Positions 34,981 through 42,244 of a stretch of 64,000 nt of DNA are shown here, piece after piece. The notes beneath the pieces were generated by a model that saw only the letters and a program-made list of their open reading frames with translations, did no database searches and was not told where the DNA came from. The stretch is from contig JAIPBM010000009.1 in the NCBI GenBank assembly GCA_021739695.1, positions 87,720 through 151,719 of the forward strand, written 5' to 3'. Both the position numbers and the translations under genes were made by a program. Every line of letters begins with the position of its first letter. Position 1 is the first letter of the stretch. The DNA comes from Flavobacteriales bacterium. GTDB lineage: Bacteria; Bacteroidota; Bacteroidia; UBA10329.

Positions 34981-35643
34981 TTAGCGTGCAATGCTTTGCG
35001 CTTCGCCACTGTAAGGACCCATGCCGGCACTGTTCTGTGCCGCCACCCGAAAGCGGTAATTCTTTCCGGAAGTGAGGCCTGTTACCTCATACTTGCGTGT
35101 TCCTTGAATGGTAAGTACTTCCCAGGTGCCGCCAGCCTCTGCCGTAGGTTCTGTGCCGGTGCTGTTGTCTGCTGGCTTATTGTCAGCATCCATCCACATT
35201 TCCAGAACGTACGTTTTCTTGTGCGTAACGGCATCCCAAGTAAGTGCAACAGTACCAGGGTTTCCCCCTGGTGCGGCCCTCAAATTCTGCACTGCCAACG
35301 GAAGTTCCCATGGTTCGGGATCCTTCTGCACATCCATGCCCGATTTTACGATCAGTTCTGGAATTCCTTTGCTCGTCAGCTGCACGTAGTCTACCAATCT
35401 GTTCATCAGCAGGGTAAGCTCGTCATAGCGCGCATTGCGTTCTATGGTACGGTCTGTCCCACCTTTGATGGTCAACGATTCGGCAAGTGCAAGCGCCTCT
35501 GTCTTCAGTTGGATCTCTTCCAACGGAGGATCTGGAGTAGCATACACATCCGCATTCTTGGCCATGGTAACCCTTACGGCAATAGCTTTGATGATCGCCT
35601 GCGGAATGGTCAATGAAGCCCATCCCAATTTGACTCTAGCCAT
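34981..35643 (-). CDS. Fibronectin type III domain protein (220 aa)
   Basis: The start was placed at the ATG at 35643 (MARVKLGWASLTIPQAIIKA), eight codons inside the longest frame, because this is where the conserved N-terminal helical domain seems to begin. The first 115 residues are helical, with DVYATPDPPLEEIQ and a long amphipathic helix. The C-terminal 95 residues form one FN3 domain (GTVALTWDAV to YRFRVAAQNSAGMGPYSGEA). There is no signal peptide and no T9SS tail. Short proteins with this helical plus FN3 layout occur in Bacteroidota, but I know no function for them. It is a single-gene unit with a strong terminator. About 150 bp with a partial palindrome (ACCGGTGAGACC...ATACCGGT) lie upstream. 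Confidence 0.77.
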   Translation of the reverse strand: MARVKLGWASLTIPQAIIKAIAVRVTMAKNADVYATPDPPLEEIQLKTEALALAESLTIKGGTDRTIERNARYDELTLLMNRLVDYVQLTSKGIPELIVKSGMDVQKDPEPWELPLAVQNLRAAPGGNPGTVALTWDAVTHKKTYVLEMWMDADNKPADNSTGTEPTAEAGGTWEVLTIQGTRKYEVTGLTSGKNYRFRVAAQNSAGMGPYSGEAQSIAR

Positions 35644-35827
35644 TTGATCAGGATTTAGGTTAAACAATTGCAGCCGATCCCTAGCTGCCTATCTACCCTG
35701 TTGCCAACCGGTGAGACCTTACCATACCGGTGTTCGGTTCTTAAACGCAGCGTGTTTTGGATTTATTATTCTGATGACGATTTTTTTTCTGCGCTCTTGA
35801 AAAAATAGCTTTTCCGATTCCGAGCAA

Positions 35828-36060
35828 ACGATCTTAGGAAGAGACCGCCATAGCTTAGGAAACCTCTGCCCAAGCTATGCCGAAGGCTGCCATAGCTTAG
35901 GAAGAGACCGCCATAGCTTAGGAAACCATTGCCCAAGCTATGCCGATGGCTGCCATAGCTTAGGAAGAGACCGCCATAGCTTAGGAAACCTCTGCCCAAG
36001 CTATGCCGATGGCTGCCATAGCTTAGAAAGACATGGAACAAGCTTAGGAAATGATGAAAA
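35828..36060. repeat. Second minisatellite: 63-bp unit made of three 21-bp subunits
   Basis: The subunits CATAGCTTAGGAAGAGACCG(C), CATAGCTTAGGAAACCTCTG(C) and CCAAGCTATGCCGATGGCTG(C) follow each other in order. The middle one recurs at 35849, 35912 and 35975 (exact 63-bp steps). Edges are degenerate. The third subunit carries AGCTATG, roughly the inverse of CATAGCT, so the array can form hairpins. A minus-strand frame runs through it (GGLFLSYGSHRHSLG), but nothing supports translation. The remaining bases up to 36313 hold no feature I can identify. Confidence 0.9.
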
Positions 36061-36313
36061 GGACGATTTTCCATGGCTCTGTTCAGCAAACTGTGCTCAA
36101 CCATGGTCTATTACTCCCTGGCATGGCCATTAACCCTCATTTTGTGCGGGTAGGGGTGAGGGTGTTGTGGATGTGAGGGGGAATGGGTAGTATTGAGGGA
36201 GTAAACGCAACAGAGATGAATTGATGGGCTTGTAGCGGAGAGGGGAAAGAGTATTATAGAAAGTTATGTGTGAAAAAGTACGAGGTTAGTTATTACAATA
36301 GTTTCGTTGTCTG

Positions 36314-37225
36314 ATGAAAAATGTCACAGTATTATTGATTGTTGGAGTCTCGCTGATTACTATCTGTGTAAGCTTTTTTGTAATACCGTATTACGTATCT
36401 CAAACTAGCTCATACTGGTATTATGACAATAGCACAGGTGTTATCGGAGATACAATAGGTGGTATCGTTGGCCCCGTAGTTGGGTTTATTGGAGTTGTTC
36501 TCACGTTTTTAGCATTTTACGTGCAATACGATGCAAATAAAGTACAGAGAACCGCGCTTTACATGGAGCAATTTGAAAGCAAGTTCTTTGAACTACTTCG
36601 GTTACATCGTGAAAATCTAAAAACACTGGAAGCTAACGGTCAACATGGGATCAAGTTTTTTGAAAAATTATCTAATGACCTTAATATCTCACTGGACAAA
36701 GCAAAAACTAAAAGTTCAGGTAAATTCACAGATGATGAACTAATAATTATTGTCTTTTACGTATTCTATTATGGAAGTGAGACTTCAACACGATCCGCGA
36801 TTAGGAATAAACTGTTCAAGGCGGACACTCATCCTAATGATCCTGTGCTAAGATCTATCTATGCTGAACTTACCAGCCAGCTCGATAAGGATGGCAACTT
36901 CAAGTTCCAAGGCCAGTTCAGTGTGCTATTGGATAATTATTTCAATATGCTTTTCTTATTGTTGAAATTTTGTCATCGGCATGTGAACCAAACAGATGCA
37001 ACTGATATTCAATTACCTAATAAAGATTTTTACGTTGATACGATCGTAGCTCAGTTTAGTGTATTTGAAGCTACAATTCTGTTTTTTTATTTACAATCTG
37101 GATTTGATCAAAGAGTACTAACACCTATAAATCTAGTTAACGAATTCGGTCTATTAGATAAATTATTCTTGCAAGGGATAAAAGGCGTAAATGCCAAGGA
37201 CTTGTTCACTAAACTTAAAGCATGA
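36314..37225 (+). CDS. Membrane AbiC-like putative phage abortive infection protein (303 aa)
   Basis: The N-terminus has two transmembrane helices (about 4-27 and 50-72) separated by a Tyr/Gly-rich segment. The soluble region starts with ALYMEQFESKFFELLRLHREN, the pattern typical of 'putative phage abortive infection protein' (putAbiC) families. The rest is helical with low GC. Members are thought to arrest phage-infected cells, but the mechanism is unsettled. Its stop TGA overlaps the ATG of the next gene (ATGA at 37222-37225), so the two proteins are translated together. A TAGTTTCG near-consensus -7 box at 36299-36306 lies 7 nt before the ATG. Codon use is visibly AT-richer than in genes on either side, suggesting acquisition. 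Assignment rests on the sequence pattern and context. Confidence 0.72.
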   Translation: MKNVTVLLIVGVSLITICVSFFVIPYYVSQTSSYWYYDNSTGVIGDTIGGIVGPVVGFIGVVLTFLAFYVQYDANKVQRTALYMEQFESKFFELLRLHRENLKTLEANGQHGIKFFEKLSNDLNISLDKAKTKSSGKFTDDELIIIVFYVFYYGSETSTRSAIRNKLFKADTHPNDPVLRSIYAELTSQLDKDGNFKFQGQFSVLLDNYFNMLFLLLKFCHRHVNQTDATDIQLPNKDFYVDTIVAQFSVFEATILFFYLQSGFDQRVLTPINLVNEFGLLDKLFLQGIKGVNAKDLFTKLKA

Positions 37226-39015
37226 AAAATCATTTTGCAGTTGAACCACTAGAAATAGTTGAAATTTTGAAAGATGTTGAATCTGGCGCAATACAGCTGC
37301 CAAGATTTCAACGGGGATATAATTGGTCAACGGGAGCCGTACTTAAATTATTGGAGTCAATTCATAAACGGCATCCATCGGGTTCTTTGTTGTTTTTGGA
37401 GACTACCAAGCCTAAAACAATAGTTGGTTATGAACCAATAAGAACTGTTGATAACGAAAAATTATCATATCCAGAATATCTAATACTCGATGGGCAACAG
37501 CGAATCACATCATGTCATGCAGTTTTTTATAATAAGGGTAGCTATTCCTATTACATTAGTTTGTCGGATATCTATAGGATATTTAAAGATAAAGATGATT
37601 TGACTTTAGACGATTATGATGAACTGGATTTGATTGAAGATGAGAATCATAGAATAATCGTAGCGAAGAAACATTCTGAACATCCGGATGAATTTCTATT
37701 TAAGTCTGACCTACTTCCTCTTAGTTTTTTACGCGACCCATCTATTTATCGCAAGAAAATCTTTTCATATAAGCAGAATCTCAGGGAATCAGATGGCGTG
37801 GATAAGGCATATGTAGACTTCTTGGATTTACACTTGGATAACTTTGTTGATCCTTTTTTTCAATACAAGTTTCCAGTTATCAAGTTATACAAAGACCTAA
37901 GTATTGAAGGTGTTTGTAAGATATTTCAAACAATCAATAGTACGGGGTTAAAGCTGACCGCTTTTGATATTTGTGTTGCTTCGTTCATGCCGTTTGATAT
38001 CGACCTCAAGCTTAAAACTGATAAGGTTATAGATGAAAAAGACCGATTATCCGTTCTCATTGATTCGGAGCGAACTATTATTCTTCAGACGATTGCGTTG
38101 CTAGCAGGTGTATCACCTAAAAAGAACGGGTTGCCAAAGAATTTAGAAGCAGATCACATAAGAGATGAATGGGAGGGTGCCATTGAGGGCCTTAATCTAG
38201 CAGTTGAATTATTAGATGAATTTGGAGTTGGGTTATCATACAGTACTAAGATTGTACCTTATAAACCAATGATTCCAGTACTGGCAGCCGCACTTGCAAA
38301 AAAGCAGTTTAAAGATAAGTTGGATGCTGAGCAAGGGATTATGATTCATAAATGTCGGCAATGGTTTTTCAAAGCATGCCTTGAAAATCGCTACACCGAA
38401 GGTACCGATAATAAAATGCAACTCGATTTTACCATGTTGAAGAGATGGTTTGATTCGGGTTCAACACCAGTAGAGATGAGTAATCCTATTCATCTCAACA
38501 TAAATCAAGCAAGTTTTGCAAATAAGAATGGAGCTTTTGGTAAAGCAATTTTAGTTGCGTTAAACTCGGTGGACTTGAAGGATTTTTTGACCCTTTCAGA
38601 TGTTGGTTATTCTGATAACTCAACACTTATGTCACATGTCCATCACATTTTCCCCAAATCCAAGTACGGTTCGAACAAACTTGTCGATAGCGTCTTTAAC
38701 TTTACTTTTCTCGAAAACGCCACGAATATTTCCATTAAGAACTCAAGTCCTTCTGATTATTTGACGTCCTTAAGAGTGAATCAAAATCTGTCCGAACAGG
38801 ACTTAAAAGAACGCTTAGGGAAACACTTCATTGATGAAAGCTGCTATACTAGCTTGATGAACGATGATATCAATACATTCATCACTCATCGAATACTTCG
38901 ATTTGCTAAATATTTTCAGGATGAAATCGGGCTGGATGTGCAGGTGACAGGAAACAAGGTTAGCGATGATCAGATTGATTTAGATGGTGAATTTGAATTA
39001 GAAGAATCTGTGTAG
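37222..39015 (+). CDS. DUF262 / DUF1524 (GmrSD-like) protein, putative defence nuclease (597 aa)
   Basis: The N-terminal DUF262 domain has LPRFQRGYNW (about 26-35) and the nucleotide-binding/hydrolysis motif DGQQR (residues 90-94 in YLILDGQQRIT). The C-terminal DUF1524-type HNH region has HVHHIFPKSKYG (His474, His475, Pro478) followed by the usual FNFTFLENATNIS and SPSDYL spacing. This DUF262-DUF1524 arrangement is that of type IV restriction enzymes such as GmrSD and of SspE, which cut modified DNA or act with DNA modification systems. No DNA-modification gene is nearby. It is translationally coupled (4-nt overlap) to the AbiC-like gene. It is AT-rich, and no terminator is obvious downstream. 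The family assignment is good; the substrate is unknown. Confidence 0.87.
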   Translation: MKNHFAVEPLEIVEILKDVESGAIQLPRFQRGYNWSTGAVLKLLESIHKRHPSGSLLFLETTKPKTIVGYEPIRTVDNEKLSYPEYLILDGQQRITSCHAVFYNKGSYSYYISLSDIYRIFKDKDDLTLDDYDELDLIEDENHRIIVAKKHSEHPDEFLFKSDLLPLSFLRDPSIYRKKIFSYKQNLRESDGVDKAYVDFLDLHLDNFVDPFFQYKFPVIKLYKDLSIEGVCKIFQTINSTGLKLTAFDICVASFMPFDIDLKLKTDKVIDEKDRLSVLIDSERTIILQTIALLAGVSPKKNGLPKNLEADHIRDEWEGAIEGLNLAVELLDEFGVGLSYSTKIVPYKPMIPVLAAALAKKQFKDKLDAEQGIMIHKCRQWFFKACLENRYTEGTDNKMQLDFTMLKRWFDSGSTPVEMSNPIHLNINQASFANKNGAFGKAILVALNSVDLKDFLTLSDVGYSDNSTLMSHVHHIFPKSKYGSNKLVDSVFNFTFLENATNISIKNSSPSDYLTSLRVNQNLSEQDLKERLGKHFIDESCYTSLMNDDINTFITHRILRFAKYFQDEIGLDVQVTGNKVSDDQIDLDGEFELEESV

Positions 39016-39330
39016 CGACATAATTCGATTCCCCCGCTCGCGCAAGTCTTCCGCAGGACGACTTGTGTGGAACTAAGTACGATCAGTCTCTGACTGATCT
39101 TCTTTATTCAGCTCCGTTGAACCAAGGTTTCACATTCCGATAGCAAAACCTCGGAGGTCTATACCGCAAGCCATAGCCACAGCATAAGCCCGCGTAACAC
39201 ACACACACACACACGCTATGGCATGAATGAAAGCCCTATTTTCATAGCAGTAAAACGTTGCATTTACACTAAATGGATGCGATTTTCGTTCTACGGATAG
39301 AAGATCAAGTACTCATTAAACGGTGAATTC
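39016..39330. other. Intergenic stretch with (AC)9 dinucleotide run
   Basis: There are 315 bp between the defence-like pair and the next gene. The only structures seen are an (AC)9 run at 39197-39214, a short ACCTCGGAGGT inverted repeat near 39147-39157, and the repeat-like words CGCAAGTC/GGACGACTTG near 39040-39066. No coding frame is convincing. Confidence 0.5.
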
Positions 39331-39945
39331 ATGTTAGTTCCGGCCATGAATCTGGAGGAGATTCGCAAAGAGATAGCCAAGGATTTTGAGATCGTGGAAC
39401 GTAAATCGCGCTACGTGGAAAAAGACCTCAAACGACTGCACGCACCGCTGCGCGACAAGCGCATCATCAAGGTCTACGATTATCATTCAAAATTCAAGAA
39501 CAACTGGATATTCAAATGGGATGTGGATAAGAAGGTCTCGATTCCCGTTTACCTGATCTGGTACATTGGCCACCGTGGACTTACGGCCATTCAAACCTTC
39601 CCTCGTACCGATTGTCTGTTCTATTATACCTCCCATTATTTTAAACGCTATAACGAGCGCCTGGATCTTGGCATAAACGACCCGAAGCAATTGCTGCACA
39701 CCTTTATGCACAACCACCTTGCCTATACCTTTCAGTATCTCGAAGAGGTTAACCGCGGAGTGTGGAAATTCTTTGCCTACACCAAGAACGGAGTGGCACT
39801 GGGTACATACATCCGATCGTGCAACTACTACAAGATGAACACCTTCATTACGCACGATATGTTGAAGGGCGATCAGCTGGAGATAGAGGCCTATAAGAAG
39901 GCCGAATTGGACAAATACTTGGCAACCTATCATAAGCTTGATTAA
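39331..39945 (+). CDS. Unrecognised protein (204 aa)
   Basis: Codon usage and GC match the core genes, not the defence-like pair. The protein is mixed alpha/beta and very basic in its first third (IVERKSRYVEKDLKRLH). A central segment has SHYFKRYNERLDLG, then LLHTFMHNHLAYTFQYLE, and near the end GTYIRSCNYYKMNTFITHDML. The order His...Arg...Arg, Gly-rich strand and Thr-Phe-Ile strand faintly recalls small RelE/barnase-like RNase folds, but this is only an impression and I assign no function. There is no signal peptide or membrane helix. An ATG at 39346 (MNLEEIRKEIAKDF) is an equally plausible start. It stands alone downstream of the AbiC/DUF262 pair, separated by 315 bp, so co-transcription is doubtful. 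Confidence 0.7.
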   Translation: MLVPAMNLEEIRKEIAKDFEIVERKSRYVEKDLKRLHAPLRDKRIIKVYDYHSKFKNNWIFKWDVDKKVSIPVYLIWYIGHRGLTAIQTFPRTDCLFYYTSHYFKRYNERLDLGINDPKQLLHTFMHNHLAYTFQYLEEVNRGVWKFFAYTKNGVALGTYIRSCNYYKMNTFITHDMLKGDQLEIEAYKKAELDKYLATYHKLD

Positions 39946-40096
39946 TGCCCCCTTTGGTAAGACATCCTAGGTTGTTAAAACCTGGTAGGTCTCATTTGCT
40001 GATTTCCTGATCTGATTCCCCCAAAGTTTGCCACTTGAGATTTGCACAGAGCTTACTTAGAGTCTCAGAGATACACAGAGATGTTCCGACATGCCA

Positions 40097-40591
40097 GAAG
40101 CAAACCTTGGTCTCGGTGAACTTGCGGAACAGCTTGAATTCCCTTCGAAGAAAAAGCCCTCTGTGCATCTCCCATTCTCATTCTTTCTCTGTGAAACATA
40201 TAACTGGCTTGCCGTGTGCTTACGGAAGCAAACCTTGGTCTCGGTGAACTTGCGGAACAGCTTGAATTCCCTTCGAAGAAAAAGCGCTCTGTGCATCTCC
40301 CATTCTCATTCTTTCTCTGTGAAACGTATAACTGGCTTGCCGTGTGCTTACGGAAGCAAACCTTGGGCTGGGTGAACTTACGGAGCAGCTTGAATTCCCT
40401 CGAAGAAAAAGCTCTCTGTGCATCTCCCATTCTCATTCTTTCTCTGTGAAACGTATAACTGGCTTGCCGTGTGCTTACAGAAGCAAACCTGGGGCTGGGT
40501 GAACTTGCGGAACAGCTTGAATTCCCTTCGAAGAAAAAGCGCTCTGTGCATCTCCCATTCTCATTCTTTCTCTGTGAAACATATAACTGCT
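40097..40591. repeat. Four tandem copies of a 127-128-bp unit
   Basis: The word GAAGCAAACCT starts copies at 40097, 40225, 40353 and 40480 (steps 128, 128, 127). The last copy is cut short at about 40591. Each unit has GGTGAACTTGCGGAACAGCT, TTCGAAGAAAAAG, CTCTGTGCATCTCCCATTCT and TCTCTGTGAAAC. Copies differ by scattered substitutions. There are no unique spacers. The flanks (40035-40090 and 40592-40670) contain related CAGAGA words or nothing recognisable. It is non-coding and precedes mutA. Confidence 0.92.
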
Positions 40592-40675
40592 AAACTTTAG
40601 GGGAATCCGTTTTCCTAATTAGCTTCGCTAAACATCGTTGCCCTCATTTGCTGATCGGCTAGTTAGCTAATTCTC

Positions 40676-40683
40676 TACATTTG
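40676..40683 (+). promoter_or_regulatory. -7 box TACATTTG four bases before the mutA ATG
   Basis: A perfect TAnnTTTG match with a TTG at 40648-40650 (25-nt spacing) as a possible -33 element. The ATG at 40688 follows only 4 nt later, so the transcript probably starts at or next to the start codon. Confidence 0.5.
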
Positions 40684-40687
40684 AAGC

Positions 40688-41986
40688 ATGTCACAACTAT
40701 TCGAAGAATTCAAAACACCTTCCATCAGCGATTGGAAGAAATTTGCAGCCAAGGAGCTGAAGGGCGCCAACATCGATGAGTTGAACCTTTGGTTGGCAAG
40801 CGATGGCTTTCAGGCCAAGCCAGCCTATTTCCGAGAGGAAACAGAGAAGCTGCCGATGTACGGTAGAACCATCCGTCCGCTGCGTTTCGACCAGCGGAGC
40901 AACGATTGGCTTATTTGCACGGATGTGCGCGTAGAGAACGTGGAAGATGCCAACTTAGAGATACTTCATAAGTTGAGAATGGGCGCTTCGGCCCTTAGCA
41001 TCGACCTGAATGGACACGATTTTGCGCGCGATGATTTCGATGCCTTGTTTGATGGTGTGTTGGTGGATGCCATTTCGGTTTCCTTCTCCAACGCCTACAA
41101 TACCTTGCGTTTTCAGGCCGATTATTTCGCATGGACTGAGAAGAAAGGCTACGGAGCAGAAAACCTGATGGGCGGTCTCTGGTTCGAGCACATCAATGCC
41201 GATCTGGCCACGGCCATCATCACCGAAAACAACCGCCATGCCTTTGGTGCCATTGGTTTAGATTGTGGTCAGTTTTACATGAAAGGCGCCAACATTTCGC
41301 AGCAATTGGGCACTTCCATTGCGTGGGCAAATGAGCTACTGAACGGGCTGCGAAAGAACGGCATCTCCTTCGAACAGGTTTCGGACAACATCGGATTCAG
41401 CTTGGCCATTGGCGGCTCTTTTCTTCCCGAAATTGCCAAGTTCCGATTGATGCGCTTCCTGTGGGCGCGGGTCTTGCAGCAGCATGGTGCAGCCTCCAAA
41501 CGCTGGAAAACGTGGGTGCATGCCCAAACGGGCGAACGCCACCTGAGCAGTCTGGATACGCCTGTCAACTTGCTTCGCGAGAATGCGCAGGCGATGAGTG
41601 CGGTGCTTGGCGGAGTAGATAGCCTCACCATTCATCCGTTCAGACAGGACGAACCTGAATTGGCGGATAGAATGGCCATCAATACGCAGCATTTGATGAA
41701 AGAAGAGGCGCGCCTCAATCGTGTCATCGATCCTGCTGCGGGTAGCTATTATGTCGAGCACCTCACAGACATCCTCGGCAAAAAGGCCTGGGATTTCTTC
41801 TTAGAGATTGAAGAACGAGGAGGTTATTCGACATGCGCCAGTGATGGATTTTTGGAAGATGAATTCGCCAAGTCTGATCAGGCGTATTATGACGAAGTTG
41901 AAAAGTTAGAACGGGTGTTGGTAGGAACGAACAAATTTCCATCGCCATTCGAAGAGTCGAACGATAAAGTGGAGGATGAGGATTAA
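40688..41986 (+). CDS. mutA: Methylmalonyl-CoA mutase small subunit (432 aa)
   Basis: This is the non-catalytic beta subunit of adenosylcobalamin-dependent methylmalonyl-CoA mutase, which with MutB interconverts methylmalonyl-CoA and succinyl-CoA. The mutase-type TIM barrel is recognisable (LFEEFKTPSISDWKKFAAKE at the start; FRLMRFLWARVLQQHG; VDSLTIHPFRQDEPELADRM; VIDPAAGSYYVEHLT). The C-terminal B12-binding domain is absent, so the protein is shorter than classical MutA; a shortened small subunit is usual in Bacteroidota. It lies upstream of mutB on the same strand. A 258-bp repeat-filled gap separates the two, which is unusual for subunits of one enzyme. Confidence 0.9.
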   Translation: MSQLFEEFKTPSISDWKKFAAKELKGANIDELNLWLASDGFQAKPAYFREETEKLPMYGRTIRPLRFDQRSNDWLICTDVRVENVEDANLEILHKLRMGASALSIDLNGHDFARDDFDALFDGVLVDAISVSFSNAYNTLRFQADYFAWTEKKGYGAENLMGGLWFEHINADLATAIITENNRHAFGAIGLDCGQFYMKGANISQQLGTSIAWANELLNGLRKNGISFEQVSDNIGFSLAIGGSFLPEIAKFRLMRFLWARVLQQHGAASKRWKTWVHAQTGERHLSSLDTPVNLLRENAQAMSAVLGGVDSLTIHPFRQDEPELADRMAINTQHLMKEEARLNRVIDPAAGSYYVEHLTDILGKKAWDFFLEIEERGGYSTCASDGFLEDEFAKSDQAYYDEVEKLERVLVGTNKFPSPFEESNDKVEDED

Positions 41987-42244
41987 CCGCAAAGACGGAA
42001 TTAACCGCAAAGACGCAGAGATTACGCTGAGAACGCAAAGAAAAACTCCGCGTCCTTTGTGGCAAAGAAATGGAGAAATAATCGCGCAGTTCCCCCTTTT
42101 AAAGGGGGTGGCGAGGAACGAGCCGGGGGATTTTCATTCGGGAAGCGAGGAATTTTCTCTGCGCCCTTTGCGAAAAAAAATCTCCGCGTCTCTGCGGTAA
42201 AAGAAGAAGAGGAATAACCGCGCCTTTGCGGTAAAAACAACAGA
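41987..42244. repeat. Nested dispersed repeats filling the mutA-mutB gap
   Basis: The left part (41990-42065) consists of AACCGCAAAGACG, CGCAGAGATTACGCTGAGAA and CGCAAAGAAAAACTCCGCG. The right part (42155-42240) carries the inverse words CTCTGCGCCCTTTGCG, CTCCGCGTCTCTGCGGTAA and CGCCTTTGCGGTAA. Together they form one long imperfect inverted repeat, of a kind common in Bacteroidota. Between the arms sits the 44-bp module at 42090-42133, which also occurs inside asnB. No transposase is present, so the whole looks like a MITE-like insertion carrying a second element. Confidence 0.83.

Noticed and set aside
35766..36104. Minus-strand 112-aa frame through the 63-bp array
   Set aside because: It is pure repeat translation with no supporting features.
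36314..39015. Part of a prophage
   Set aside because: No integrase, capsid, terminase or portal genes are present; only a two-gene unit with unusual base composition.
40097..40591. Possible CRISPR-like array
   Set aside because: The 128-bp units are repeated end to end with no unique spacers of constant length, and no cas genes are present.
40688..41986. Truncated or broken mutA
   Set aside because: It lacks the B12 domain, but a shortened small subunit without that domain is normal in Bacteroidota, and the end is a clean stop.
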